Shown piece by piece: positions 26,110-34,387 of a stretch of 64,000 nucleotides of DNA (positions are counted from its first letter, which is position 1; each line of letters opens with the position of its first letter). The stretch covers positions 620,001 to 684,000 of the forward strand of contig NZ_CP065938.1 in NCBI RefSeq assembly GCF_025232395.1, read 5' to 3'. This stretch comes from Taurinivorans muris (GTDB lineage: Bacteria > Desulfobacterota > Desulfovibrionia > Desulfovibrionales > Desulfovibrionaceae). Below the pieces are notes generated by a model that ran no database searches, was not told the DNA's origin, and was given only the letters and a program-made list of their open reading frames with translations. The translations under genes and the position numbers were made by a program.

Positions 26110-26784
26110 CTAATTTAAACCGAATATTGACAAAATAAGAAATCCCGTGCCACGAATGAAAGGCATGACGATATAGCTGAAAAGCCCAGTAAAAATGAGC
26201 AGCATCAAAACAAGCATACCGTAACGCCCGAACATTTCAAATTGATAAGCCATTTTTGCAGGCAAGATCCCCATAAGGATTTTGCTACCGTCAAGCGGAG
26301 GGATAGGCATAAGATTGAGCCACATAAGACCTATGTTCGCCCATATTCCCACAACGCACATATTGATGATGAAGTCCAGAGACGGACCGAATCCCATAAG
26401 CGTTTCATTCGGAAACAAAAGCAATACCCGCAGCAACAATGCAAAAAACAAGGCTAAAAAAAGATTTGCCATAGGTCCCGCAACGGAAACAAACATCATA
26501 TCCCTGCGGATATTTTTAAAATAACGGGGATTGACCGGAACCGGCTTGGCCCAGCCAAAAACAAAAGGACTGAACAGCGCCGTAAAAACAAAAACAATCA
26601 ACCCGACGGGATCGATATGAGGCAAAGGATTCAGGGTAATTCTGCCAAACATCATGGCAGTGGGATCGCCTTTTTTATAAGCGACATAACCATGTGCCAC
26701 TTCATGCAAAATAATTCCGAGCAAAACCGGAATGAATGAATAGGACAATTTCTGCAATGCCGCTGCTAACTCAAAGTTATTCAT
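26110..26784 (-). CDS. M50 family (site-2 protease-like) membrane metalloprotease
   Basis: About 224 residues with several membrane segments. The zinc motif HEVAH lies in the first membrane helix region (about residue 30), and the second metal site is LMPIPPLDGSKI, with Asp-Gly in the conserved NxxPxxxxDG form. Small rhomboid-neighbour type M50B proteases of this kind often have unknown substrates. The start is uncertain: Met codons at 26796 and 26784 are both possible and no Shine-Dalgarno is seen. Confidence 0.85.
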   Translation of the reverse strand: MNNFELAAALQKLSYSFIPVLLGIILHEVAHGYVAYKKGDPTAMMFGRITLNPLPHIDPVGLIVFVFTALFSPFVFGWAKPVPVNPRYFKNIRRDMMFVSVAGPMANLFLALFFALLLRVLLLFPNETLMGFGPSLDFIINMCVVGIWANIGLMWLNLMPIPPLDGSKILMGILPAKMAYQFEMFGRYGMLVLMLLIFTGLFSYIVMPFIRGTGFLILSIFGLN

Positions 26785-26832
26785 GGAAAACAACATATAC
26801 CGAAATTGTAAAAATCTCAAGAAAAAAGCTGT

Positions 26833-26857
26833 AAAAAAAGAGGGAAAACTCCCTCTT
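26833..26857 (-). terminator. Rho-independent terminator for the FlgO operon
   Basis: On the minus strand AAGAGGGA / TCCCTCTT with a 4-nt loop is followed by seven T. It lies 36 nt beyond the stop of the 26893 gene. Confidence 0.85.
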
Positions 26858-26892
26858 GTCCCCTCAACCCTTACGGTTATCCGTAATAAAAT

Positions 26893-27516
26893 TTATAATT
26901 TCGTCCGCACGCTTGGCGCCAATACCGGTTCTTCGTCAGGCTCTTCCTCAAGCAACGGGTAAATTTCCGCATAAACAGGCACTGTACCGTTTCCGGATGC
27001 GATCACTTCATGGGAACTTGCATGAAGCAAACGGCAATTGTAACGGACGGAACGGCTTGTTATCGTATATGTGCCGGTAAGCACGAGTTCGACTTCAAAT
27101 TCGGTTCTGAGCAATTCCTCATGCTTTCTTGACAAAAGGAACTCGCCTTTATGGGGAAAAATTTCAATATCGGTTCCCCTGCGTATCTCGAAAGTCCTAT
27201 ACCCTTTTATTTTCAGCTTATTGGCGATTTCTTCCGCGATTTGACGGGATAAGGTATTGGTCTTTTCAAAATCATTAATATTGACAGGTACTGTCATGAT
27301 AATTCTTAAATTCTTACGGGTGTAATTTTCGCCGAGCAATTCAAGAAGCTGTTTATCCATGGTATTGACAATTTCATCCGCGCAGGCGGGAACATATCCT
27401 GTTCCCAAGAGCGTTGACAATGCCCTGTTCAATGATGAGCTGAAATCATTCGCCGCTGCCGTAAAAGGAATAAGCATTGAAAGCAAAAGAAGGGTCAAGA
27501 TGATTATTCTTTTCAT
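26893..27516 (-). CDS. FlgO-family envelope protein
   Basis: A 207-residue secreted protein with signal peptide (1-21, ending AAA). The body matches the FlgO domain: LSRQIAEEIANKLKIKGYRTFEIRRG, then GEFLLSRKHEELL and the strand LVLTGTY. In Vibrio, FlgO is an outer-membrane protein needed for stable flagellar anchoring; here the role is inferred. The C-terminal tail is acidic and Pro-rich. It is the last of three genes, all exported. Confidence 0.75.
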   Translation of the reverse strand: MKRIIILTLLLLSMLIPFTAAANDFSSSLNRALSTLLGTGYVPACADEIVNTMDKQLLELLGENYTRKNLRIIMTVPVNINDFEKTNTLSRQIAEEIANKLKIKGYRTFEIRRGTDIEIFPHKGEFLLSRKHEELLRTEFEVELVLTGTYTITSRSVRYNCRLLHASSHEVIASGNGTVPVYAEIYPLLEEEPDEEPVLAPSVRTKL

Positions 27517-27524
27517 AATAATTC

Positions 27525-27773
27525 CTACCGCATTGCATGAATGGTTCTTTCAAGAGCTTCCATTTCGCTTTTCAAACGCAGAATAACCGGTTCCGTACGC
27601 GCAGATGAAAGAGCCAAAGAATAATACTGATACGCAAGTTCATAGCGTTCCGCATTTCTGTTTTCAATGGCTATGCGCCAATTGCTCATAGTGAAAGGGG
27701 ATTCTTCGATATATGTGTGCGAAGTCGAGCAAGCGCTCAAACATAAACAAAAGGCGATAAAAAACTTTTTCAT
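27525..27773 (-). CDS. Small lipoprotein, hypothetical
   Basis: An 82-residue lipoprotein: MKKFFIAFCLCLSACSTS has a clean lipobox LSAC with Cys at about residue 15. The mature part is helical, with Tyr-rich YELAYQYYSLAL resembling a single TPR-like hairpin. It lies between the two FlgO-domain genes and starts right after the stop of the upstream one, so it may be the counterpart of FlgP in that system, though I see no FlgP similarity. Confidence 0.68.
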   Translation of the reverse strand: MKKFFIAFCLCLSACSTSHTYIEESPFTMSNWRIAIENRNAERYELAYQYYSLALSSARTEPVILRLKSEMEALERTIHAMR

Positions 27774-27774
27774 G

Positions 27775-28506
27775 CTATTCACCGGGAACTACTTTTATGG
27801 AGGTGCTTGGCAAAACAGGAGGCAAAGGCTTCGGTTTCACTTTTGTCATTCTGCCGACTATGGGCGTCACGGGCATAACGATTTGCGCCGTCCGCAAAAC
27901 CATGCCGTCACTGCCCCGTATCAAACGGACATTGATAAAAATATATTCTTCATCGCGGTAAAACGTGCCGGTAACAAGAGCCGCTTTATTTTTAAGCACG
28001 GAAACCTTGTACGTTCCGTCGCTTATCCCATAGGCATTGCCGTTTTCATTAATAATGAGGTCCCTTGCACTGAAATCCCGGACGGCAAAACCCCGCTGAT
28101 TGAATTCATACATGAAAGCCTGACGCAAATACTGCCCCAAGTCCGTTTCCGCCCGCATGTCGTCCTGCGGAGTGAGGGTCGTGATATAAGCGACCATTCC
28201 TTTTATGTTTTCGGGATACCACATTTCCAAAAGCTGGGAAGTAAGTTCACGGGCTTTTAACCGCAGCTCATGGGCGTTCAGGTATGCTTCGCCCGGACGC
28301 TGTTTTTTTCTGATACCGAGTTTTACGGAAGAGCTGTTGGCGATGTTGGGAACCATGATGACTTCTTTTTCACCGAACGTATAACTTCCGTAATCACCGA
28401 CGGGCAAAGGCTCATCGGCTGTCCGCCCTGAACCGCTTTCGGCGCGGCAAGGAACTATGTAAACACTAAGAGCCAAAAAACTCAAAGCTATCAATCGTTT
28501 TATCAT
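27775..28506 (-). CDS. FlgO-family exported protein
   Basis: About 243 residues. Signal peptide MIKRLIALSFLALSVYIVPCRA, then a FlgO-type domain: LTSQLLEMW, VAYITTLTPQDDM, LGQYLRQAFMYEFNQRGFAVRDF and the strands ALVTGTFYRDEEYIFINVRLI. A Pro/Lys-rich tail (KVKPKPLPPVLP) follows. An in-frame ATG at 28527 adds seven residues. It is the first gene of the three-gene FlgO/lipoprotein/FlgO set. Confidence 0.75.
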   Translation of the reverse strand: MIKRLIALSFLALSVYIVPCRAESGSGRTADEPLPVGDYGSYTFGEKEVIMVPNIANSSSVKLGIRKKQRPGEAYLNAHELRLKARELTSQLLEMWYPENIKGMVAYITTLTPQDDMRAETDLGQYLRQAFMYEFNQRGFAVRDFSARDLIINENGNAYGISDGTYKVSVLKNKAALVTGTFYRDEEYIFINVRLIRGSDGMVLRTAQIVMPVTPIVGRMTKVKPKPLPPVLPSTSIKVVPGE

Positions 28507-28560
28507 AAAAACCCCGAATTTATTCATGTATCCGTTGAAACTACTTTTCGGAAAGTTTTT

Positions 28561-28589
28561 AAAAAAGTTTAGCCGGGACTTTAAACTTT
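28561..28589 (-). terminator. Terminator after the siroheme decarboxylase gene
   Basis: On the minus strand AAAGTTTA / TAAACTTT with a 10-nt loop is followed by six T, just 12 nt after the stop at 28602. Confidence 0.65.
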
Positions 28590-28601
28590 TTCTAGAAAAC
28601 T

Positions 28602-29066
28602 TTAATCATCCTGCATTGCGAAATCAACACGGATTTTAAACAGCTTTGTCGCCGGCAGATTCAAAATTTCGATTCCGGTTTTTGCGGTGATGCCAGCCAA
28701 CGTTTCGCAGACATTTTCCCAAGAAGGACCTATCAGTGTAAACCAGACATTATATTCATGCTTTCTCAAATAATTATGCGTCACGCCTTTTTTTGCGTTC
28801 ACTTCCTGAATGAACAAATCCAATTTATCATCCGGAACTTTCGCGGCGCAGAGGGTTGAACGGAAACCCAATTTTTTGGACTGAAAATTCGCCCCCAAAC
28901 GCCGGATAATGCCCTGTTTTTTTAAATTCAGAACATTGGCCAGAACCTCTTCTTCTTCCATGCCGATTTCATCGCCTATGACTTTGTAAGGACGGGAAGA
29001 CAAAGGAAAATTCGATTGAATGATATCCAATATTTTTTTATCGGCGTCATTTAATTGGTAACTCAT
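28602..29066 (-). CDS. Siroheme decarboxylase subunit (AhbA/AhbB, Lrp/AsnC-like)
   Basis: A 154-residue protein of the AhbA/AhbB (NirD/L/G/H) family. It removes acetate side-chain carboxyls from siroheme to make didecarboxysiroheme in the alternative haem pathway of sulfate reducers. It shows an N-terminal winged-helix part with GIIRRLGANFQSKKLGF and the active-site segment GVTHNYLRKHEYNVWFTLIG. It looks more like AhbA than AhbB, but I cannot be certain. No partner subunit is adjacent; the only neighbour is divergent icd. Confidence 0.82.
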   Translation of the reverse strand: MSYQLNDADKKILDIIQSNFPLSSRPYKVIGDEIGMEEEEVLANVLNLKKQGIIRRLGANFQSKKLGFRSTLCAAKVPDDKLDLFIQEVNAKKGVTHNYLRKHEYNVWFTLIGPSWENVCETLAGITAKTGIEILNLPATKLFKIRVDFAMQDD

Positions 29067-29106
29067 GATTCACCCGCTTTTTTTGGCGACATTAACTATT
29101 TTCCTA

Positions 29107-29126
29107 TTTTTTGACAAGTCAAAAAA
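29107..29126. promoter_or_regulatory. Inverted repeat in the divergent ahb-icd intergenic region
   Basis: TTTTTTGAC-AA-GTCAAAAAA is a perfect 9-bp inverted repeat between genes transcribed in opposite directions (starts at 29066 and 29185). The arms also supply -35-like TTGACA and TTGACT on the two strands. It could be an operator overlapping both promoters; no regulator is identified. Confidence 0.4.
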
Positions 29127-29184
29127 TCGCTTGCGTCCGAAATTATTTTGCAGGATACTGGGACTTTCCTTAGGGGGGTAAAGT

Positions 29185-30357
29185 ATGCAACATACGATTT
29201 ATTGGATTGAGGGCGACGGCATTGGCGCGGATATTTGGAAAGCCGCAAAGCCGGTAATAGACGCAGCTGTCGAATGCGCTTATCACGGACAGGAAGAACT
29301 TATTTGGAAAGAACTTTTGGCAGGCGAAAAAGCTTATAAGGAAACCGGTCAATATTTGCCGGAACAAACCTTGGAAGCATTGAAATCCGCCCGTGTCGCC
29401 ATAAAAGGACCGCTCGCGACACCGGTCGGAACCGGCATAAGAAGCCTCACTGTCGCTTTGCGTCAGACCTTTGATTTATACGCCTGCATACGGCCTGTGA
29501 AATGGTATGAAGGCATAATTGCCGCTGTCCGCCATCCTGAAAAGGTGAATATGACCATTTTTCGTGAAAACACGGAAGACGTTTATTCCGGCATTGAATT
29601 CGCCTCCAACACCGATGAAGCAAAAAAACTGATAAATTTCTTAAATCAAAACTTTAACAAAAACATTAAAAGCGAATGCGCCATCGGCATAAAACCGATG
29701 ACGGAATACGGCTGCAAACGTCTTGTGCGCAGGGCTGTCCAGTATGCTGTAAAAAACAATCTTCCCAGCGTAACCCTTGTGCATAAAGGCAATATCATGA
29801 AATTCACGGAAGGCGCCTTTCAAAAATGGGGCTATGAAGTGGCGAAAGAGGAATTTGCAGACTGCACGATTACGGAAAAAGAAGTACGTGAAGGAGCTGA
29901 CCCGCAAAATAAAATCATCATTAAAGACAGAATTGCCGATGCGATGTTCCAAGAAGCGCTTATCCGTCCGGAAGAATACAGCGTCATCGCAACCACAAAT
30001 TTAAACGGCGATTATCTGTCCGATGCCTTGGCGGCGCAAGTGGGAGGGCTCGGCATGGCTCCGGGTGTGAACATGTCTGACAGTTTGGCAATTTTTGAAG
30101 CGACACACGGCACCGCTCCGACCGTTGCGGGAAAAGATGTCGCCAATCCGTGCAGTCTGCTTCTTTCTTCCGCCATGCTTTTGGAGCATATCGGACTTGA
30201 CAGAGCCGGCACGGCAATTCAAAAAGCCATACAGAACTGCATAGATAAAAAAATCGTAACCCAAGACCTGGCAAAAGAAATCGAAAACGCCGAAACGGTT
30301 TCCTGTTCTTCTTTCGGAAAATTGCTGACCGCAGAAATACGGCAAATGTCTTTCTGA
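29185..30357 (+). CDS. icd: Isocitrate dehydrogenase (NADP-type)
   Basis: Oxidative decarboxylation of isocitrate to 2-oxoglutarate, in sulfate reducers mainly for glutamate supply. The 390-residue protein has IEGDGIGADIWKAA, FRENTEDVYSGIEF (substrate loop with phosphorylatable Ser region), KGNIMKFTEGAF and EATHGTAPTVAGKDVANP near the cofactor site. It is slightly shorter than the E. coli enzyme. The start follows TTAGGGGGGTAAAGT. It is monocistronic with a terminator. Confidence 0.93.
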   Translation: MQHTIYWIEGDGIGADIWKAAKPVIDAAVECAYHGQEELIWKELLAGEKAYKETGQYLPEQTLEALKSARVAIKGPLATPVGTGIRSLTVALRQTFDLYACIRPVKWYEGIIAAVRHPEKVNMTIFRENTEDVYSGIEFASNTDEAKKLINFLNQNFNKNIKSECAIGIKPMTEYGCKRLVRRAVQYAVKNNLPSVTLVHKGNIMKFTEGAFQKWGYEVAKEEFADCTITEKEVREGADPQNKIIIKDRIADAMFQEALIRPEEYSVIATTNLNGDYLSDALAAQVGGLGMAPGVNMSDSLAIFEATHGTAPTVAGKDVANPCSLLLSSAMLLEHIGLDRAGTAIQKAIQNCIDKKIVTQDLAKEIENAETVSCSSFGKLLTAEIRQMSF

Positions 30358-30380
30358 TCATTTTCTCAAAAAATAACAAT

Positions 30381-30415
30381 AAAAACACTATATTATCCTG
30401 GTGTTTTTATTTTTT
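30381..30415 (+). terminator. Terminator after icd
   Basis: The stem AAAAACAC / GTGTTTTT with a 12-nt loop is followed by ATTTTTTT. Confidence 0.75.
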
Positions 30416-30498
30416 TAATAAAAAAGCCTTGCCCTTCACACAAGAATGATTAAAATAATGACAAGCTTATACAGCGAATACAAAAAGAGGTGCTTTTT

Positions 30499-30750
30499 AT
30501 GCCAATGTTCGATTTTCTTTGTCCTAAGTGTCAGCATAAATTTGAGGAGTTGGTTTTTGGAGATGAAAAGGCAGTTTGTCCGCAATGCGGCGAAAAAGAC
30601 ATTGAAAAATTGGTAAGCGCCCCAAGTCCATTAAAAACAGGAGCTTTTCCTTTTAAAGTAGGTCCTGTGCACTCACGCGTCGCCATGAATAAGAATCTGG
30701 CGAAACCCGTATGCAGCGGAGCTTGTTCCGGTTCCGTTTCCAATGAGTGA
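30499..30750 (+). CDS. FmdB-type zinc ribbon protein
   Basis: An 83-residue putative regulatory protein of the FmdB family. The N-terminus MPMFDFLCPKC and the second CPQCG pair form the zinc ribbon; the C-terminus has CSGACSGS. I chose the ATG at 30499 after AGAGGTG because family members start MPxY/F. It sits directly before degP, and its end overlaps the frame upstream of that gene. Confidence 0.82.
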   Translation: MPMFDFLCPKCQHKFEELVFGDEKAVCPQCGEKDIEKLVSAPSPLKTGAFPFKVGPVHSRVAMNKNLAKPVCSGACSGSVSNE

Positions 30751-30773
30751 TTAATGGCGATCAAGGAGATTTC

Positions 30774-32186
30774 ATGAAAAAAATATTGTTAAACGTTTAT
30801 GTTGCCGCGCTCATAGCGGTAACAACAGTTTCTTCCGCTTTCGCGGGAATTGACCTTCCTTCAATCAGTCCTCTTGTGAAACAAGTGGGGTCCGCTGTTG
30901 TCAACATCAGCACGGAGCGCATGGTAAAAGACCAATTCGGCTTTCCCGGCATGCCCCGTGAATTTCAGGAATTTTTTGACCAATTCAGCCCCTTCATGGG
31001 ACCGCAGGGCGGAACGAGGGAACGCATGCAAAGTGCGTTGGGAACCGGTTTCATCATTTCCAAAGACGGTTATATTGTCACCAACAACCATGTGGTTCAA
31101 AACGCCGATAAAATCTATGTCACGTTAGCTGACCAAAACAATAAGCAAGACAAAGCGGAAGCCAAAATCATCGGAACCGATTCCGAAACCGACTTGGCAC
31201 TGCTGAAAATTTCCGTAAAAAATGATTTGCCTTCCGTAAAATTCGGTGACTCCGACAAAATGGAAGTCGGGGACTGGGTTGTCGCCATCGGCAATCCCTT
31301 TGGTTTGAGCAATACTGTCACAACCGGTATCGTCAGCGCCAAAGGCCGTGACATTCACGCCGGACCTTATGATAACTTCATTCAGACGGACGCTTCCATC
31401 AACCCCGGAAACTCCGGCGGACCGCTTCTCAATTTGGACGGTGAGGTTATCGGAATCAACACCGCCATTGCCGCAAGCGGACAAGGCATCGGATTCGCCA
31501 TTCCGAGCAAATTGGCTTCTTCCATTATCGAACAGCTGAAATCAGGACAAAAAGTAAGCCGCGGCTGGATTGGCGTAACCATTCAGGACCTTGACGATGT
31601 GACAGCCAAAGCCTTGGGGCTGAAAGACCAAAAAGGGGCGCTGATCGGTTCTGTGATGCCTAATGAACCCGCAGCCAAAGCGGGATTGAAAGCCGGCGAC
31701 ATCGTAATCAAAATCGGCAGCACCCCTATCAACAACGCCAGTGACCTGACAAGAGTCATCGCTTCTTATAAGCCGAACAACAAAGTGAATGTCACTGCCA
31801 TCCGTGACGGAAAAGAAAAACAGTTTACCGTTCAGCTCGGCGAAAGAAACACCAATTCCCAAGCCGGAAACAAGGATATTCAAAAAGGCTCCAGCTTAGG
31901 ACTTTCCTTGCGTGAACTTTCCAACCAAGACAGACAAGCGCTCAGAATACCTGAAAATATCAATGGTATTTTAATTGTCGATGTAAAACAAAACGGTTTG
32001 GCTGCCAAAGCAGGCATCATGCCTCAGGACATTATTCTTGCCGCCAACTTAAAACCGGTAAAAACAATAAAGGAACTCACCGATATTCTTGATAACGAAA
32101 GCAAAAAACGCGGGGCGATCGTTCTGCAAATCTACCGCCAAGGCAATTCTTTCATTATCAGCATTCCTTTGGAAGAAAAAAAATAA
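30774..32186 (+). CDS. degP: Periplasmic serine protease DegP/HtrA (protease Do)
   Basis: ATP-independent periplasmic protease and chaperone. The 470-residue protein has a signal peptide ending SAFA (about residue 24), trypsin-like domain with His in TNNHVV, Asp in TDLALLK and Ser in NPGNSGGPL, then two PDZ domains (about 265-355 and 375-465). The ATG at 30774 is preceded by CAAGGAGATTTC. A strong terminator follows. Confidence 0.96.
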   Translation: MKKILLNVYVAALIAVTTVSSAFAGIDLPSISPLVKQVGSAVVNISTERMVKDQFGFPGMPREFQEFFDQFSPFMGPQGGTRERMQSALGTGFIISKDGYIVTNNHVVQNADKIYVTLADQNNKQDKAEAKIIGTDSETDLALLKISVKNDLPSVKFGDSDKMEVGDWVVAIGNPFGLSNTVTTGIVSAKGRDIHAGPYDNFIQTDASINPGNSGGPLLNLDGEVIGINTAIAASGQGIGFAIPSKLASSIIEQLKSGQKVSRGWIGVTIQDLDDVTAKALGLKDQKGALIGSVMPNEPAAKAGLKAGDIVIKIGSTPINNASDLTRVIASYKPNNKVNVTAIRDGKEKQFTVQLGERNTNSQAGNKDIQKGSSLGLSLRELSNQDRQALRIPENINGILIVDVKQNGLAAKAGIMPQDIILAANLKPVKTIKELTDILDNESKKRGAIVLQIYRQGNSFIISIPLEEKK

Positions 32187-32197
32187 ACAATGAAACT

Positions 32198-32228
32198 AAA
32201 AAGCACTTCATAACGAAGTGCTTTTTTT
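32198..32228. terminator. Bidirectional terminator between degP and the convergent glycosyltransferase
   Basis: AAAAAGCACTTC / GAAGTGCTTTTT with a 5-nt loop, A-rich before and T-rich after, between two convergent genes. Confidence 0.88.
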
Positions 32229-32237
32229 ACATTCAAT

Positions 32238-33002
32238 TCATATTTTCAAAATACATTTATTCACATAAAATTCATATAACGGATACGTCACCCTATGCGA
32301 AAGCAATTTTAAAATAAAATTTCTCAACATGCTTCCCTTACGATACGAATATCCCTGTTCCGCAATACAGCAGCCCAATAACGCTTCACATTGATACGTG
32401 AAATCGGAAAAACGGTTGCCGCTTGTATTGACAAAATCATGAACAGCGTATTTGTGCTGCAAACACTTATACAAATGCGCCCTTACCATAAATATCGTAC
32501 CGCCATAATATTTATCGGGAGAATGAGGAATAGAAATTAAATAAGGAAAATACCCGCTTGCACCCAATTTTTCATCATCGATAAAATCCTGCAACCTATT
32601 CCTGACAGTGGTCTTTCCAAGAATATCATTGAGCATGCATTCCCGCCAGTAATGCAGACCGCAATTTATTCCATTGATTTTTCTTCGTTGTTTAACATCC
32701 CGTTTCGTATGAATTTTATAAAGAATATCATACTGGTCCAAATCAAGGGAATCAAGCACTTCAAAAAACGGGTATAAATCAGCTCCCTCATTTTTAACAA
32801 TATATATATATATATTAACTGCACAAGAAAAACTTTGTTTTATGCTGTCAAACAATTCCTTATTTTCAACAGGAGTCGTTATATATAAATCAAAAGCGCC
32901 AACCTCTTGTAAATTCAGCAAATACGGCTTTATTTTTTCCCAAAGCTCATGATAATACAAATGAAAAACAACCGCTTTCCTTAACTGCCCGACAGTTTCC
33001 AT
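32238..33002 (-). CDS. Rhamnan synthesis F (RgpF)-like glycosyltransferase with an internal (AT)8 tract
   Basis: A 254-residue protein of the RgpF-like group, with FHLYYHELWEKI at the start, DILYKIHTKRD, HYWRECMLND and YYGGTIFMVRA. It probably adds a sugar in surface polysaccharide. Starting at ATG 33002, seven bases after the M18 peptidase stop, it is the last gene of the hyp-fol-sel transcript. A 16-nt (AT)8 tract encodes Ile-Tyr-Ile-Tyr-Ile at about residues 63-68, so a change of one unit would truncate the protein early. At the present length the frame is open (ON). Confidence 0.8.
   Translation of the reverse strand: METVGQLRKAVVFHLYYHELWEKIKPYLLNLQEVGAFDLYITTPVENKELFDSIKQSFSCAVNIYIYIVKNEGADLYPFFEVLDSLDLDQYDILYKIHTKRDVKQRRKINGINCGLHYWRECMLNDILGKTTVRNRLQDFIDDEKLGASGYFPYLISIPHSPDKYYGGTIFMVRAHLYKCLQHKYAVHDFVNTSGNRFSDFTYQCEALLGCCIAEQGYSYRKGSMLRNFILKLLSHRVTYPLYEFYVNKCILKI
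32800..32815. repeat. (AT)8 dinucleotide tract inside the RgpF-like gene
   Basis: Sixteen alternating A/T bases in the coding region, read as IYIYI on the minus strand. It is one of seven such tracts in the window, a candidate slipped-strand phase-variation site. Confidence 0.95.
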
Positions 33003-33009
33003 ACCTACC

Positions 33010-34374
33010 CTATTCAGCGCTGTAAAAGACTTTATACGCTTCTTTCGTGTAATATATGTCAGCAACAGATGAAAGTTCAAAAGGACTGTGCATGCCGAGA
33101 AGGGAGGGACCCATATCAATGGTGTTCATTCCATAAACAGCGAGGAACAGGGCAACGGTTCCCCCGCCGCCGTGGTCGACTTTACCGAGAGCCGCCATTT
33201 GCCATGGAATTTCCTTTTCGGAAAAAATATTTCTCAACCATGCGACATATTCAGGATGGGCGTCATTAGCTCCGTATTTACCGCCGGATCCGGTAAACTT
33301 GCATAAGGTCGGACCATGCCCAATCGTGGAAGAGTTTTGCTTTTCGTGCAGTTCTTGCCAGTCAGGGTCGATAGCCGCGTGCACGTCAGCGGAAATCGCT
33401 TTGCTCGCAAGCATGACCGTACGCATTGTCGAATCGGCGGACCATGCCCGTATGCTGTCCTGAACGCAATATTCAAAAAAGCGGGAGCTTGCCCCTGTCG
33501 TGCCCTCGGACCCGATCTCTTCTTTATCCCAAAGCATTAAAGCTGTCGTATATTCAGGATTTTCAACTTCCAAAAAAGCTTCTAACGCCGTGTATACGCA
33601 AATTCTGTCATCTTGCCCGTAACCGCCGACAAGCCCGGAATCCAAGCCCACAAAACGGGCTTCGCCGGCAGGTACGACTTGAATTTCAGCGGAAAGCAAA
33701 TCTTCCTCGACAATGCCGAATTCCTTATGCAAAAGCTGCAGCACCTGCATTTTTATGGGATTTTCTTGTTTGTCTTTTCCTTTTTTAGACAATGGAATAT
33801 GCCCGATGACGACATTCAATTTTTCCGCTTCAAACGCTTTTGTCACGGTTTGCGCAACATGTTCCTTTGCCAAATGGGGCAATAAATCGGAAATGGTGAA
33901 AACAGGATCGCCCGCTTTTTCACCAATGACGATTTTAACCGTTTCACCGTTTTTTTTCACAACAACGCCATGCAAAGCCAAAGGACGCGCAAGCCATTGA
34001 TATTTTAAAATCCCGCCGTAATAGTGAGTTTTGGCTTGGGCAATGCCGACACTTTCAAGTATGGGATTTTGTTTGAAATCAAGACGCGGGCTGTCACTAT
34101 GGGCGGTGATGAGGCGAAAGCCTTCGGCTATGTCTTTCTTGCCTTTCCGGATTGCGAACAGGCTCTTATTATGCAGGACCGCAACGTATTTCCCGTTTTC
34201 AAAATCGGAACAAAAACCGGCTTCCCGCAAACGCTTTAAAGCCGCCGCAACGCATTCGCGCTCCGTTTTATTTTCAGAAATGAATTTCATGTATTTTTTT
34301 GCAAAATCATGCATGAGTTTTTGTTTTTTCGCATCCGTCTGTTCCCAAACCGATTTCACTTCATATTTTAACAT
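33010..34374 (-). CDS. M18 family aminopeptidase
   Basis: A 454-residue zinc aminopeptidase of the M18 (aminopeptidase I / ApeB) family. The metal-binding His-Asp pair is in LITAHSDSPRLD, the catalytic region in WDKEEIGSEGTTGASS, and the C-terminal metal His in LGMHSPFEL. Cytoplasmic, releasing N-terminal residues from peptides. It lies 13 nt after selA and 7 nt before the glycosyltransferase. Confidence 0.92.
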   Translation of the reverse strand: MLKYEVKSVWEQTDAKKQKLMHDFAKKYMKFISENKTERECVAAALKRLREAGFCSDFENGKYVAVLHNKSLFAIRKGKKDIAEGFRLITAHSDSPRLDFKQNPILESVGIAQAKTHYYGGILKYQWLARPLALHGVVVKKNGETVKIVIGEKAGDPVFTISDLLPHLAKEHVAQTVTKAFEAEKLNVVIGHIPLSKKGKDKQENPIKMQVLQLLHKEFGIVEEDLLSAEIQVVPAGEARFVGLDSGLVGGYGQDDRICVYTALEAFLEVENPEYTTALMLWDKEEIGSEGTTGASSRFFEYCVQDSIRAWSADSTMRTVMLASKAISADVHAAIDPDWQELHEKQNSSTIGHGPTLCKFTGSGGKYGANDAHPEYVAWLRNIFSEKEIPWQMAALGKVDHGGGGTVALFLAVYGMNTIDMGPSLLGMHSPFELSSVADIYYTKEAYKVFYSAE

Positions 34375-34387
34375 ATCCTTACTGCTC

